A DNA stretch of 64,000 bases from Lindgomyces ingoldianus (taxonomy: Eukaryota; Ascomycota; Dothideomycetes; Pleosporales; Lindgomycetaceae), in assembly GCF_010093535.1 (NCBI RefSeq), contig NW_022985170.1:786016-850015 (forward strand). Direction: 5' to 3'. The notes under the pieces are model-generated. The model searched no databases, was not told where the DNA came from, and saw only the letters and a program-made list of their open reading frames with translations. Positions 11,132 through 21,845 of the stretch are shown in pieces; within the stretch, counting starts at the first letter, position 1, and each line of letters begins with the position of its first letter. Made by a program: the position numbers and the translations under genes.

Positions 11132-12041
11132 ATCGCTCCTACCCCTTTTGCACCATTTTGGTGCGCAGACAACTGCTCATTACTCTAGATCCCAACGACG
11201 CGGCGCCCCACACTCCTTCCAACAATAATCAGCAGAACTGCTTTGGTAAGGCCGGGGTTCCGTTGTGGTGGGTTTCAGAGGATTACTCCCCTCGTATCAG
11301 TTTTCCATTCCAATCTTCTGCGGATCACTTGTGGCAGATTACCCCTCAGATCGTTGTTCACGATACATGGTTGGATCTGTTAGAGCATCTTTTCCGTCCT
11401 CTCATCAGCCTACACCTTTTGCGGTCGTACCTTTGGTTGATCATACCTTTGAGCACCTGAGGCGGGAATGGGTGCTATGTCAGTGTATTTCTCTCGTGTA
11501 TACGAGCAACACGATGGGCTGGTGTCTGCCTTGCGATAACAAAAGCGTTTCTGCTTGTTTCACGGCTTTCTCTCTACCTGATTCTACATGTACAATAGTT
11601 AGTTGGGAGTAGTGTGATGCTCAGCCTTTGCGATGGTCGTTTGTTGACCAGCGGGAAAATGAAATTCACTCTTTTGCATTTGGATTTTTCTTCTGAAACT
11701 ATTAGGATATCGCCATGTCGGCTTGAGATGAGGCACAAGGTTAATCGTAACGTGAAGCTCAAGAAGCTGTTGAGGCAGACAGGGCGCTGTCGGTAATGCG
11801 GAATGATGAAGTTCGCCGTTTGCCGTCTCGTTTTTTTCGGATTCAGAACGACATGGCTTGGCGAGTATAGCTCAACTTAACCTGATCAAATGACTTCAAA
11901 ACACCTTCGCTAATGCACAATAAGACAGATGAGGGTAGGTTAAGTATATGAAGGTGAGCTCAACCCCACCTCTTGTTCGCTCCTTCACCTCCACGCCACC
12001 TTCCACGCCACCTCCCACGTCCACCTCCCAAGTCCGCCGAA
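11132..12041. other. Intergenic region, 3' flank of SR gene and promoter of hydrolase gene
   Basis: It holds the T-rich 3' flank of the splicing-factor gene and a 70-base CACC-rich leader (about 11965-12035) just before the next ATG. Frames here (for example 11158-11460) show no motif. No RNA gene was recognised. Confidence 0.5.
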
Positions 12042-13226
12042 ATGTCAACACTCGATTCCATCCTCGAAAGCAGTACAACCGACTCCAAAAATAGCATCCC
12101 ATCTATTGTGTGTCTCGCTGTAGATAGCCATGGCACCGAGATCTACACCAAAGTCTCAGGAAATTGCAGCCTCTCAGAGTCCGCGCCTCCCGTCACAACG
12201 GACTCGATTTTTAAGCTGGCGAGCTGTACGAAAATAATCACAACAATCTGCGCCCTCCGCCTCGTCGCCCGCGGCACCTTCGCCCTCGACGACCCCAACA
12301 TCATCCAGACGCACCTACCGGAACTTTGGGCCCTTGAAATCGTTTCGCTAGACGAAAAGCAACAGCTTAATTACAAACCCCGCAAGAATGCCATCACACT
12401 CCGCCACCTTCTCACGCACTCCTCGGGTGTGGGTTACGACATTATCGACCCCCGTCTCCAGGCCTGGCGAAAAGAGCGTGGTGAACAGCCGATGGCTATC
12501 CAAGGCCCATTGCCCGATGCCGTAGCTACTCCACTTCTATTTGAGCCAGGAGAGGGGTGGGCGTATGGTGGTGGTTTAGATTGGGTTGCTTTGCTAATCG
12601 AGCGCGTGGCTGGGAGGAAGTTTAGTGACGTGTTGAAAGAGGACGTGTTCGAGATCGTGGGCTGTAATGCTGGGATTGGATTCGGGCAAGCGCATATGGC
12701 CGAAGTTGGGACTGTTGTTGAAACCGCTACTCGAGGTAAAAACCGGCTTGAGGTGTTTAATGTTGGCGAGATAAAGAGTGAAATGGGTGGCGGAAGTCTA
12801 CTAGCCTCGCCGGCGAACTTCCTCCGCATTGTGAAAGATCTGGCGTCTGCCACGCCTAAACTACTCGATAATCCCGAACTCGACGTCCTATTTGCGCCAC
12901 AATTCTCGCCAGGTTCTCAGTCGCTGGAGGCTTTTCATGCAAGCGCCCCCGTCTTCACATCCATGATTGGCGCACTCACATCAACGCTCCCCGTCACTGC
13001 TCTCAATCATGGACTCGGTGGCCTCCTAGTAACAGAGAACAGCGAAAATTTGGGTAAAACGAAAGGAACGATGGCGTGGGGCGGAGCATTCAATTGCTTC
13101 TGGTTCGCAAACCGCGACACTGGGGTTGCGGCGCTGTATTTCAGTTCAATGTGGCCACCGGGGGATGCGAAGAGCAGTGAGTTGATGAGCGGGTTTGTGA
13201 AGGAAGTGTGGGATAAGCTGTCTTGA
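12042..13226 (+). CDS. Beta-lactamase-fold serine hydrolase/transesterase (394 aa)
   Basis: A single exon of 395 codons starts at ATG 12042 (context CGAAATGTC); an in-frame TTG at 11973 is not a plausible start. The nucleophile motif S-x-x-K is SCTK at residues 61-64, followed by a helix, and the second motif is WAYGGG (Tyr175) in the place of YxN/YxS. A WGG motif (MAWGG) lies near the C-terminus. This is the class C beta-lactamase / penicillin-binding-protein-like family (Pfam Beta-lactamase), which in fungi includes esterases and acyltransferases such as LovD. There is no signal peptide, so it is probably cytosolic. No polyketide or NRPS gene is nearby, so a biosynthetic-cluster role is not indicated, and the substrate cannot be read from sequence. 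Confidence 0.88.
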   Translation: MSTLDSILESSTTDSKNSIPSIVCLAVDSHGTEIYTKVSGNCSLSESAPPVTTDSIFKLASCTKIITTICALRLVARGTFALDDPNIIQTHLPELWALEIVSLDEKQQLNYKPRKNAITLRHLLTHSSGVGYDIIDPRLQAWRKERGEQPMAIQGPLPDAVATPLLFEPGEGWAYGGGLDWVALLIERVAGRKFSDVLKEDVFEIVGCNAGIGFGQAHMAEVGTVVETATRGKNRLEVFNVGEIKSEMGGGSLLASPANFLRIVKDLASATPKLLDNPELDVLFAPQFSPGSQSLEAFHASAPVFTSMIGALTSTLPVTALNHGLGGLLVTENSENLGKTKGTMAWGGAFNCFWFANRDTGVAALYFSSMWPPGDAKSSELMSGFVKEVWDKLS

Positions 13227-14523
13227 TGGGCCGTAGTCTAGTTAGCGTGGTTAGGAAATGAATCCTATTGATTATCTCTAGTCTCCATTAAAAGAAACCT
13301 AAATTAAACTCCCACGGCCTACTCTTTTCTGCGTGGGGCCCGTCAACTGGGGAGCGACTGGCACTTCGCTGGTCGATGGCAGAGGAGCAAAGGCCGTTGG
13401 TGTAGGGGCCTCGCTGGACGGCGCAGGAGGATCCGGTGGAGATTCCGGCGCGGTAATAGAAGTACCATTGGTCAAGTCGATAATAGTGCTCTTCGACAAC
13501 ACCGTCCGCTTTTTGAAGGTTTTCATGAAATCTTGTCCATAACTCTTTTATCCAACGCTTATTGATAGTTATATGGTCAGTGGAGCTGTCTCTTTAGTCA
13601 AGGGCTGTAGACTGCATTTCCTAACAGCGTCGGTTGAAAGTTGTTTGGTAGTGGTTGTTCAAGATTTTCGTTCATCCAAGCTTTCCACATACCACAAAAT
13701 AAGGTGAGAATCCAAGTCTACAGTCCCTACAAAACTGGAACAACCCTTCAACCACGGCCTTAGGAGGCCTAGCTTTCAACCCAAGAGAACCAGCGACTGA
13801 GAGTCGCACCCGTTCTTGTGTAGCTAGGGGCAGGATCTTCCCTTGAAGGAATACTTCCGCATCTTCACCTGGCGTGGTAGTCGTAGTTGTCTCTTGGGCT
13901 GGTGAAGAGTGGTTCATGGTATCCTCAAGTTCTCTTCCTGGCTGACCCTTGTGGAGCCGTTAGGCTAGCCTCTTTGTCTTTGGGACGTTGTACTTCGTCT
14001 AGAAGCATCCACTCATTTTTCAAGCGTAGATGCTTAGCCAATCCATCGAAATTAATGAGGGACATGGGAAACTCTCAGAATATCAATATATGCGTATATT
14101 TGAAATAAAACAAGAATATTAGTGCATTAAAATAAATCCAGAAGGCTTCCCAAGACTTTACGCTCGATGGACAGGATGAGAGAGATAGTAATAGCTGTTG
14201 CTGGGTTTAGATCAGAGGAATGGAGGATGCCGCCTACTGTACCTTTTCGATGATAATGCTGAGCATAGCAGTAGATATAATAAGACAGACTAACTAAATC
14301 AGACAGATGGAAGACAGAATGGTATAAGAATGATAACATATGCAAAACCAAGCAAGCAAGCAAGTGAGCAAGCAGGTAAGGATAGACAAGTACACGCCGC
14401 GCTACCTAACCTACAAAAGTGATAGTAAAAGGACTTATCCATTCCCAATCCATCCATGGATCCAATCCAATGGGAACTTATTTCAACGCCAATACACCGT
14501 CCGTGCACGCAATCTACAAAACC
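13227..14523. other. Intergenic region between convergent genes
   Basis: This 1.3 kb interval separates the plus-strand hydrolase and the minus-strand peptidase 3' end. It holds one doubtful minus-strand locus (13299-13917, listed separately). The remainder, 13918-14523, is AT-rich and shows no supported gene. Confidence 0.45.
13299..13917 (-). CDS. Doubtful small gene, Pro-rich C-terminal part
   Basis: Two minus-strand ATG frames lie in tandem. One, 13917-13672, encodes 81 aa beginning MNHSSPAQETTTTTT. The other, 13526-13299, encodes 75 aa beginning MKTFKKRTVLSKSTIIDL and then runs Pro/Ser/Ala-rich. The second contains TIIDLT, the pattern of a SUMO-interacting motif, followed by a disordered tail. 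An intron from GTATGT at about 13692 to an AG near 13550 could join the first frame either to this frame or to another open frame of the same region, and I cannot decide which. It may be one two-exon gene, one short gene, or none. Confidence 0.3.
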
Positions 14524-17320
14524 TTAATGTAACAAATGATCACTCGCCCGATTCAATATATCCGCCGTCTTCTGCAACTGCTTTTTTGCCAGCTCGAAAT
14601 CCCCTACCTCGACCGCATCTCTCACGAACGGGAAGATGGCGGCATCGTAGCCTGAGCCTGAGGCATCTGGGCCGAAGACCACGTGTTTGTATTGGTCGCG
14701 GCCGGGGATCTAATTTTCACACATCAAATTAGCATGATATGCCCTGCCAATCTCGAAATCAGAGGGCGAGATGGGACTTACACCATGGGGTTCCTTATCA
14801 TCCTTCCCCTGTGGTAGATCCAGGAGATGTGTTTCAAAACTCGCCATGCGGGCATTATGCGCCAACCGCTGGACAGTCAAGCCCTGGGGTTCAAACCCGC
14901 CCGTCCCGTAGACCTGTCCATACCAATAATCCTCCCAAGAGTGGAATTCCTTCGCGCGATCCTTGAACGTGCTGACTGCCCTGGTCAGCGGGTCGAACAT
15001 CTCGATGTCGAAATTCGAGCCTTTCTTCTCAGTCCACTCGACGAGTTCTAGGGTCTGTGAGCCAAGTACTTCTGCGTAGTCGTCCAAATTAAAGGGAACA
15101 ATGGGCTCTTGGGCGAGTTCCAGAATGAGGAGGACCCAGATTTGGGCGAGGAGGTTGTGGTATGTAAAGCCAGGATCGACGTATTTGGCCACCCAGTCAA
15201 AGGTCTCGTAGCAGCTATGATACATATCGCCGTGTTCAGGACCAGAGAAGCCGAAATCGATGGAAGAGCAGCCGGCCAGGTCTTGGAAGGCGACGTAGTC
15301 GGAGCCTGCGCCCAGACCACCAATCTTGCCGTTCCCGTTGTTCCAGAGTTCTTTCAGGGTCTTGTTGCGGTGAGGGTCGGAGATGCGGTCGAGGATCCGG
15401 ATCCAGGCATGTTGGAAGATGGGGGAACCATTAGCCCACAGATTTTCGCCGGTCACACCTACATCAACGTTTATGTAGGCCAGGGCGTTGGCGCGGAGGG
15501 AGTCGATGTTAGCTTCAACATGTTCAGTGGAGCCGATCATGTTGTATTCTTCGGCATCCCATGATGCGAACTCGATCGTCCGCAGCGGACGCCAGCCTTG
15601 GACTCGTAGCTCACCAAGGACTCGGGCCACTTCGAGCATGACAGCTGTTCCGGAGCCCGGGTCTGCGGCGCCGAAGCACCACGAGTCGCGGTGGTTACCG
15701 ATGATAATCTTCTTGGCTTTGTCTTCCAGGCCTTCGAATGAACCAAATATATTCTGTATCATCTGTTTCTCCTCCTCATCTTGGAAGTTTTGGAGGTTGA
15801 CTTTGGGAGAGGTATCAGGGTGGCCGGAATACCAGCCGTCAATATCTGGGACTCCGCCAACCCATTCTTCCGGAAGTTCTTCACCCTTGCCTTTGAGAGA
15901 TTGGAGGAGTTTCTGTGCATCCCGCCATGACAAAGGAAGACTTGGAATCGTGACAAGTCCCGGGTTCTTATCCTTAGGCATGCGCTTTTCGTCTTTTGTG
16001 GAAGCTCGACCAGGCGTGAGCACATCGCCGACAATCCAGCTGGTAAGTGCCACGGAGCCTCGTTGAACAGCGTCCTCAGGCCTCCAACGTCCCTTCGGCC
16101 AAACGTCTCCTTTCTTGAAACCGTCCTCGGCCGGGTCGGAATAGATGAGCAAGCCAGCCACCCCAGCATTTTGCGCGGCTTTAACTTTCATCGCCCTATC
16201 AGACTGAGAACCATAATACCGTACAAGGGCAACGGCTCCTTGGACGTCTACGCCGCTATCCCATAGCCTCTTGAAGTCTTGCTTGGATCCGTAATTGGCA
16301 TAGATAAGGGGTCCGGTTACATTTCCTGATGCCGAGAGTCCGTGAAAAGCAGCGGTTTGGGGCCGGGGGGGATCATATGCCGGTTCTTCCTCTAATTTAG
16401 CTTCCCAAGCCAGCTCCGGAGGATCCACAATCGCGACGCGTCGACCATTTTCCTTTGGATAGTTCAGGTAGACCCAGTATCTGTAAGTATCAGCTCATGT
16501 TACAGGGTCCGCCGCCTCCACTTCGTCGCTGTGCCACCTACTCGTCATGTGCCAATTTATCCACATGGCTCTCCTTCAACTTCTCCTGAATCCACTGTCC
16601 GAGATAAAAGCTTCCTTCGCTCCCCGCGACGTGATCGTAGCTTGTGATGTATTTCAGGTTATCTTGTATCCTCCACGTCTCAATCTTGCTCTGCGCAAAC
16701 TGCCGCACCCACTCCGGGTTAAACGGCTGTCCGAACCCAGACCCCACGGGCATAATCTCGCTCACAACCAACATATACACCAGACCTATAATCACTATGA
16801 GTCCAGCCAGCCGCGCGATCACGGCCCATCCAGGCCTGTATTCCTCCGGTATCGACGGGAGTTTTGATCTAAACCACGCCCAGGCGGATGACGGCCAGGA
16901 TAGTCCATGCAACTGGAAACTGGACAGCGTATTTGTGATCATATAAAACCTCTTCGAAAACCGACCTCTGGCTCTATTCCTGCGTGCGCGCCCATCATCC
17001 GCAGACTCGGGATCCAGAATATCCATTTCCTCCATCTCCGCCCTCAGCTCCGCATCCTCGTCGTCTGGCACGGGACTCCCGAGCCCGCTGCTCTCCTCGC
17101 TCGTGCGCGCCGATTGCACGGAAGGCGGGTGGTAGTAGCCATTGCGTCGCCGCGAGCTCGTTTGAGAGGAGAGGTTGTGGCCCAGCAGGCCCTGCCGCTC
17201 GGCATCGTCGCTAATCTCTTGGGGGCCGAGGCGGGACGGAGGATGTGAGGAGGTGGCTTCTTCGTACGACGGGATTGGGACAGCTTCATGGGCATCGTAG
17301 AGGTGCTTTTCGTCAACCAT
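14524..17320 (-). CDS. Type II membrane M28 peptidase, glutamate carboxypeptidase II / Tre1-Vps70-like (887 aa)
   Basis: Exons (minus) 17320-16542, 16480-14782 and 14709-14524 splice to 887 codons. The cytosolic N-terminus (1-160) is acidic and disordered and has PSYEEA at about 17-22. One transmembrane segment lies at about 165-188. Then come the protease-associated insert and the M28 peptidase core. The dinuclear zinc ligands and catalytic acid of the GCPII family are all visible: HRDSW, AADPGSG, SWDAEEYN (Glu-Glu), INVD and MYHSCYE. The C-terminal transferrin-receptor-like dimerisation domain is completed by exon 3, which ends LNRASDHLLH. Yeast relatives Tre1, Tre2 and Vps70 act in endosomal sorting; Tre1/2 recruit the Rsp5 ubiquitin ligase through PY motifs. 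Intact catalytic residues suggest a working peptidase at the vacuolar/endosomal or plasma membrane. Confidence 0.92.
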
Positions 17321-17849
17321 GGGTGCTCCTGTCTGGCGGATTCCCGGTCCGGGATTGGGCGGTCGCGATCTCGAGGCCGCGGATAAGGGGGGGGTATGTA
17401 GCTGGGCTTGCGACGTGAGACTAGAGGCTACGAAAGAAGCTGCTACCGTATGCCCATATACATAGTGAAGTAAGGTTGAGGTAAAAGAGTGGCTATGATG
17501 CTTGATTGAAAACCGGGAGCAGGAGGGAAGGAGGGGATATGTTTGGCGTTGTTGCAGCTGATGGCCTGAATGTCTGGAGTGATGGGGTCGGACTGCACGG
17601 GGCGGAATTTGGAATCACCGAGCCGAGAGCTTCGATGCAGTACAAGTCGCCAGTCTTTCATTCTCGAAACGCTCCAATTCTGATACGAATGTGATAGGAC
17701 ACTTGTTCGTTTCTTATTGCTGAGCAGGTTCATGCGACGCCGTTTTGCGGTGCGAATTGGAAGTTATTTTAAGTATATACAGCTGCTGAAACACAGAGCT
17801 TCATCCTCGGCCTTAGCTTCAAAACTGCTTGCCCTCCACCTTGATCTAT
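17321..17849. other. Intergenic region between peptidase and SDR genes
   Basis: Both neighbours are on the minus strand, so this 529-base interval holds the promoter of the peptidase gene and the 3' flank of the SDR gene. No gene or obvious repeat is visible. Confidence 0.5.
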
Positions 17850-19005
17850 CTACATGTTCCGTCCTCCTGTCACCGAAATCGTCTGTCCATTGACATAGCT
17901 GAACAACGGGCTAGCCACAGCCAACACTGCACTCGCCGCCTCGGTCGCCGTACCAGGTCTCCTCAGCGGGATATCCACGTGCTCTGCACCAGGCCCGGAT
18001 GCCTTTTGTGCCTGCGGTATGCCTAGCGCAACCTTCTCGCCATCTGGCGTCGTTACGAATGCCCCCGCCTCCTTCGCCGCCGTCAATCGCGTCATAATGT
18101 GGCCGAACGCCACCGTATTGGCTCGCACGCCGAACTGAGGACCCCATCTGGTCGCCATTAGCATCATAGCCTGCCATGGGTTCTTGGTGTAGGGTACTCA
18201 CTCCTTCGCAATGGTTTTTGTGATACCAGTGACACCAGCTTTAGCCAACGAGTAGTTGATCTGGCCGGCATTGCCATGAAGACCGGAAGTAGAGGAGATG
18301 CTGATGATATTTCTGGGTTCGCCATCCTTAACCCTAAAGTATGGAGCTGCAGCGCGGACAATCTTGAAAGGAGCGGTAGCATGGAGGTCAACAATGGTAT
18401 GCCATTGCTTGTCGGTCATCTTCAATTCATCCAGGTCAGCAAGCACTCCCTCCAACATCATAAACCCTCTCTTTAAAGCGGTCGACGTCGCAGGGACTGA
18501 GTCAAACATACCTTATGAATAACGCCATCCCAAGTGTAACCCGCATTATTGACAATAATATGAATCTTCCCATTCCCAAACTCTGCCGCCTTCTTCACCA
18601 ATTCCTTCACATACTCATCATTCAACACATCCCCTACAACCGCAATCGCACTGCCTCCAGACTCATTGATCTTATCCGCGACGTCTTGCGCTTTTTCTGT
18701 TAAACTCCAGCGTTAGCAATCTAAGCTCTCAAACCCCTCAAATCCCTCAAACCCACAAGTCCTCTCCTTGAGAATTAACCTGAAGCTTCTTCTAGAGAGA
18801 GAAACGGAGTTAGAAGAACTGAAATTGAGCTTGACATACTCGCATCCACATCTGCAACCACAACCTTCGCGCCTTCATTCGCAAACAACCTTGCCGTCTC
18901 TGCCCCAATGCCCTGTCCCGATCCTGTGATTATCGCAACTTGCCCCGCCAACATACCCTTTGGGTAGTTGAGGTGGCCTGCGATTTGATCCACACGCTTC
19001 GACAT
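17850..19005 (-). CDS. Short-chain dehydrogenase/reductase, FabG-like (288 aa)
   Basis: Exons (minus) 19005-18840, 18696-18512, 18419-18202 and 18147-17850 give 288 codons. The NAD(P)-binding glycine motif TGSGQGIG lies near residue 28, NNAG near 97, a catalytic serine in SISSTSG, and the catalytic YSLAK tetrad pair follows. The C-terminus ends YVNGQTISVTGG, typical of classical SDRs such as 3-oxoacyl-ACP reductase. There is no targeting signal; it is probably cytosolic or peroxisomal. The substrate is not predictable. The first intron (18839-18697, 143 bp) contains an AG..GT-bounded 12-base segment (AAGAAGCTTCAG, about 18791-18780) that could be a frame-keeping micro-exon; I left it out because family spacing fits without it and its donor would be the weak GTTAAT. 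Confidence 0.9.
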
Positions 19006-21845
19006 CTTAAAATCTCGCTTCAAAAAAATTAGATAGATCAACACAACAACTCGAGGTTCAAGAATGGATATGAGACAAATTGAAGATTTGGAGGGGTTGT
19101 GGAATTAGAAGTTGATATTATTTCTTTGGACGGGTGAGATGCGGAGGCGGGTACATTTAGCCCGCCCGGACCATGCCAGCTTAGAACCGAACCGAGGTTC
19201 GTGATGGATGTTGGCCCGAAGAAGGTTATGCTTCATAGGGTTAGTGCGGAATGGCTGACTCGAACATAGCGGGTTGGTGGGAACAATGTGTCTTGCTTGA
19301 CACAGCCTTTTCTGTAATTCGTTTGAATGAGGTTTGTTTTGTCTACTGATGCGCTATACTAGCTTGGGCGTATACTAGATGTGAAGAGGTTCGGTTCCTT
19401 GAATCTTCCGGAGTTGCTGTATGCCCTCCTAATGCCGGAATAATTTTTCAACTATGCTCTCTATTCATACGAAGATGTAAAATGGTCTTCGTGTATACTC
19501 AACGGCAGCAGTAGCTGTTCTTAATGGCATTTGAGCTGCAAAGTCGGATGTGTCTAGTAACCTTTCGAAAGTAGCCGTCGTCTCTTCCTCCTTGCTCTCA
19601 CAATGAGGCCAGGGGTTTCGCAGACAAATCCCCTCTATCTCTCTCGTTAGCCTCCTACCAGTCCAACGAATCACCTAAGCTCAAATTTAGATTCTGCATC
19701 TCGTCCAGAATCACTCCTCCATCACCGCCATCATTCCTTCCCTCCACCTCTCCATCCCTCCTCTTTATCTTCCGCTCCACCTCCACCTCATCCTTCAACA
19801 AGCCCAACCACACTCAACCCTTCTCCTCAACGCTCTTCCTCAACTTCCCTAACTTCCCTACCCCTATCTTCTTCTTCTTCTTCTTCTTCCTTAATTTCTA
19901 CGTCGTTCGGCTCCATGATATTCGCAGTCAGCGTTTCTAGTGCGGCTGATTCTGCGGGGATTCAATGGGGAATAATATTCTAGCGACGGTACGTATGGTG
20001 GAGATATGCAGACAGAATTGGAAGGAGGTGTGGCTATCACCCTAGAGGAGCACTTTTTTATATCGCCAACGGCGGTAGAGATGAAGGTGACGTTACTGCA
20101 GTAAGTAGGTGCTTGCATTCATAGCTGCTTGTTTAAGTTTGGTTAGAGAATTGCAAGTATGGCACAGCAAAAACCGCAAAACACACTAGATCATGCTACA
20201 CAAAGTGCGGCGGCAATGCTAGAGAGAACAATAGAGAATCGGTAAAGACGGGAATACAAAAGCACCTTCTGTCAGTAGCTTTACTAGCATCTCTCCACGT
20301 CTCTAAAAACACCTCGAGGTTACTGTCTTAAGAAAGAGGCACATTAACATTAGGTCTGCACTCTATAATAGAGCACTTGAAAGTCTACTCTTCCTGCTAT
20401 ATCTAATGCAGAAGGAGAGAGAGAGAGATAGAAACTAAAATTAAGACAATATACTTCTCCTTTCAACAATACTAATATCTTTTCAAGGGTCCAAGAACAC
20501 TATTGCGTCTCTGTCAGTATGCACTATAAACCTTTCACCGCAAATCAGGCTTTAGATGAGTCAGTTTGTAGAACCGCGAAATTGTCGCCCATAGCCTAAC
20601 GCCTGCGCAGAGAAAATGCCCGGCAGAGTGATCAGTTTCCTTAGGTCTAGTATAAAGCTACTATACGAAATTCCTAATAGATCCCCAAAATACTCTTTCC
20701 CTACCATCCCCTCATCTTTACCTTAACCAAAGGTATACGACCTGGTAGACGGACACATCGCGTTAAGAAACGCGGCTGGCGTGGAGGTGCGGCGAAATCT
20801 AGAGGAGCGAGAGCTTCTGTTTGAGGGGCGGCTGGGAGAGAGCGCGGCCTGGTCTAGAGTACTGGCGTTGTTAGACTGGGCCGAACGCCTAGATTGTGAC
20901 GGTAGGGTAGTCCGGAAACCCAGTGTAAGCCAGCTCTCATTCTCGGTAACGTCTTCAGTGGCAAAAGCTGCGTGTTGCAGATTCTGCGCGGGACGGTAAG
21001 CCAGGGTGAACCGACACGAAGACGACATAGTGAGGAGCACAGAGGAGACAGGGCAATTCAAGTTCAGGTGGTGAGTTTGAAGTCTTGACGCTGTGAGAAA
21101 GTTAGTGCAGATGAAGGAAAGGTTTTGAGGGGGCGGTGATATTTAGACCTAGAGGCCGCCACTACCGGGGCCTCCACATGGCTGTTATCGTAGAAATAGT
21201 AGCGCGGCATGGAGTTATGGTGTACAATATAGAGGTAGCAGAGGGAGGTGAAGGAGTTGGAGACCTTCTAGAAGAGTTTTTGAAATAGCTAGAGTAGAGC
21301 ATGGGATTGTTGCGTATGGGTAGGAAACCCACAAGATTACAAACATTGTCAAAACCTTTGTAGGGAATTACTTCGAATAAAACCCTAATAGGAGGCAATG
21401 CAAGGAAGAAAGCAGCAATACTAAAATGAATTATTCTGGTAGTGTATCGTTAGCATTACTAGAGTACTCTGCCTAATTTAGAAGAGCATCATGGGCCCCA
21501 CTACGTTCTTGTTATGAGCAGAAAGGATTGCGGGAACTGTGTAATATTACACTATACATATATCACGAAAGCTATCTTATTGTCCTACACTACAGTGCTC
21601 AGAATAGGGAAGTAAATGCGGTTGCATATGCTCAGCACCCTACCAGCCCCATCGAACCCCTTTCCAATTGGATAGGAACATCACGGCATCTTGCTAGATT
21701 TTGATCTCAATAAATAGGATACCCTTTTATATCCAAAAGCCCTACAATGACAGTGCAGCACCACTAGTCCACTCCCAGCCCAAACAATATCTACAAAGAA
21801 AGAAAAGCATCGTGCCCTCTAGCCATCCCCTCACACTCATACCCC
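19006..21845. other. Gene-poor 2.8 kb interval
   Basis: No supported gene is present. The left 150 bases are the promoter of the SDR gene. A (CTT)n microsatellite lies at 19868-19889. A minus-strand frame ending at 20723 (true ATG near 21028) is Ser/Arg-rich, without motif or homology cue. Around 20300-20720 the sequence is AT-rich with many stops in every frame, as expected for decayed repeat DNA. The right 300 bases are the 3' flank of the trehalase gene. Confidence 0.45.
19868..19889. repeat. (CTT)n microsatellite
   Basis: About seven perfect CTT triplets lie in an otherwise pyrimidine-rich 150-base stretch (19740-19890). It is non-coding as far as can be seen. Confidence 0.8.

Noticed and set aside
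11973..12041. N-terminal extension of the beta-lactamase-fold protein
   Set aside because: The extension begins at TTG and codes a Pro/His/Arg-rich stretch from CACC repeats in the leader; the ATG at 12042 has good context and matches family N-termini.
12042..19005. Possible secondary-metabolite cluster (LovD-like hydrolase, SDR)
   Set aside because: No polyketide synthase, NRPS, terpene synthase, P450 or pathway regulator lies between or near these genes; the neighbours are housekeeping.
20723..21028. Ser/Arg-rich minus-strand frame in the 19-21.8 kb gap
   Set aside because: Low complexity, no recognisable domain, surrounded by stop-rich DNA.
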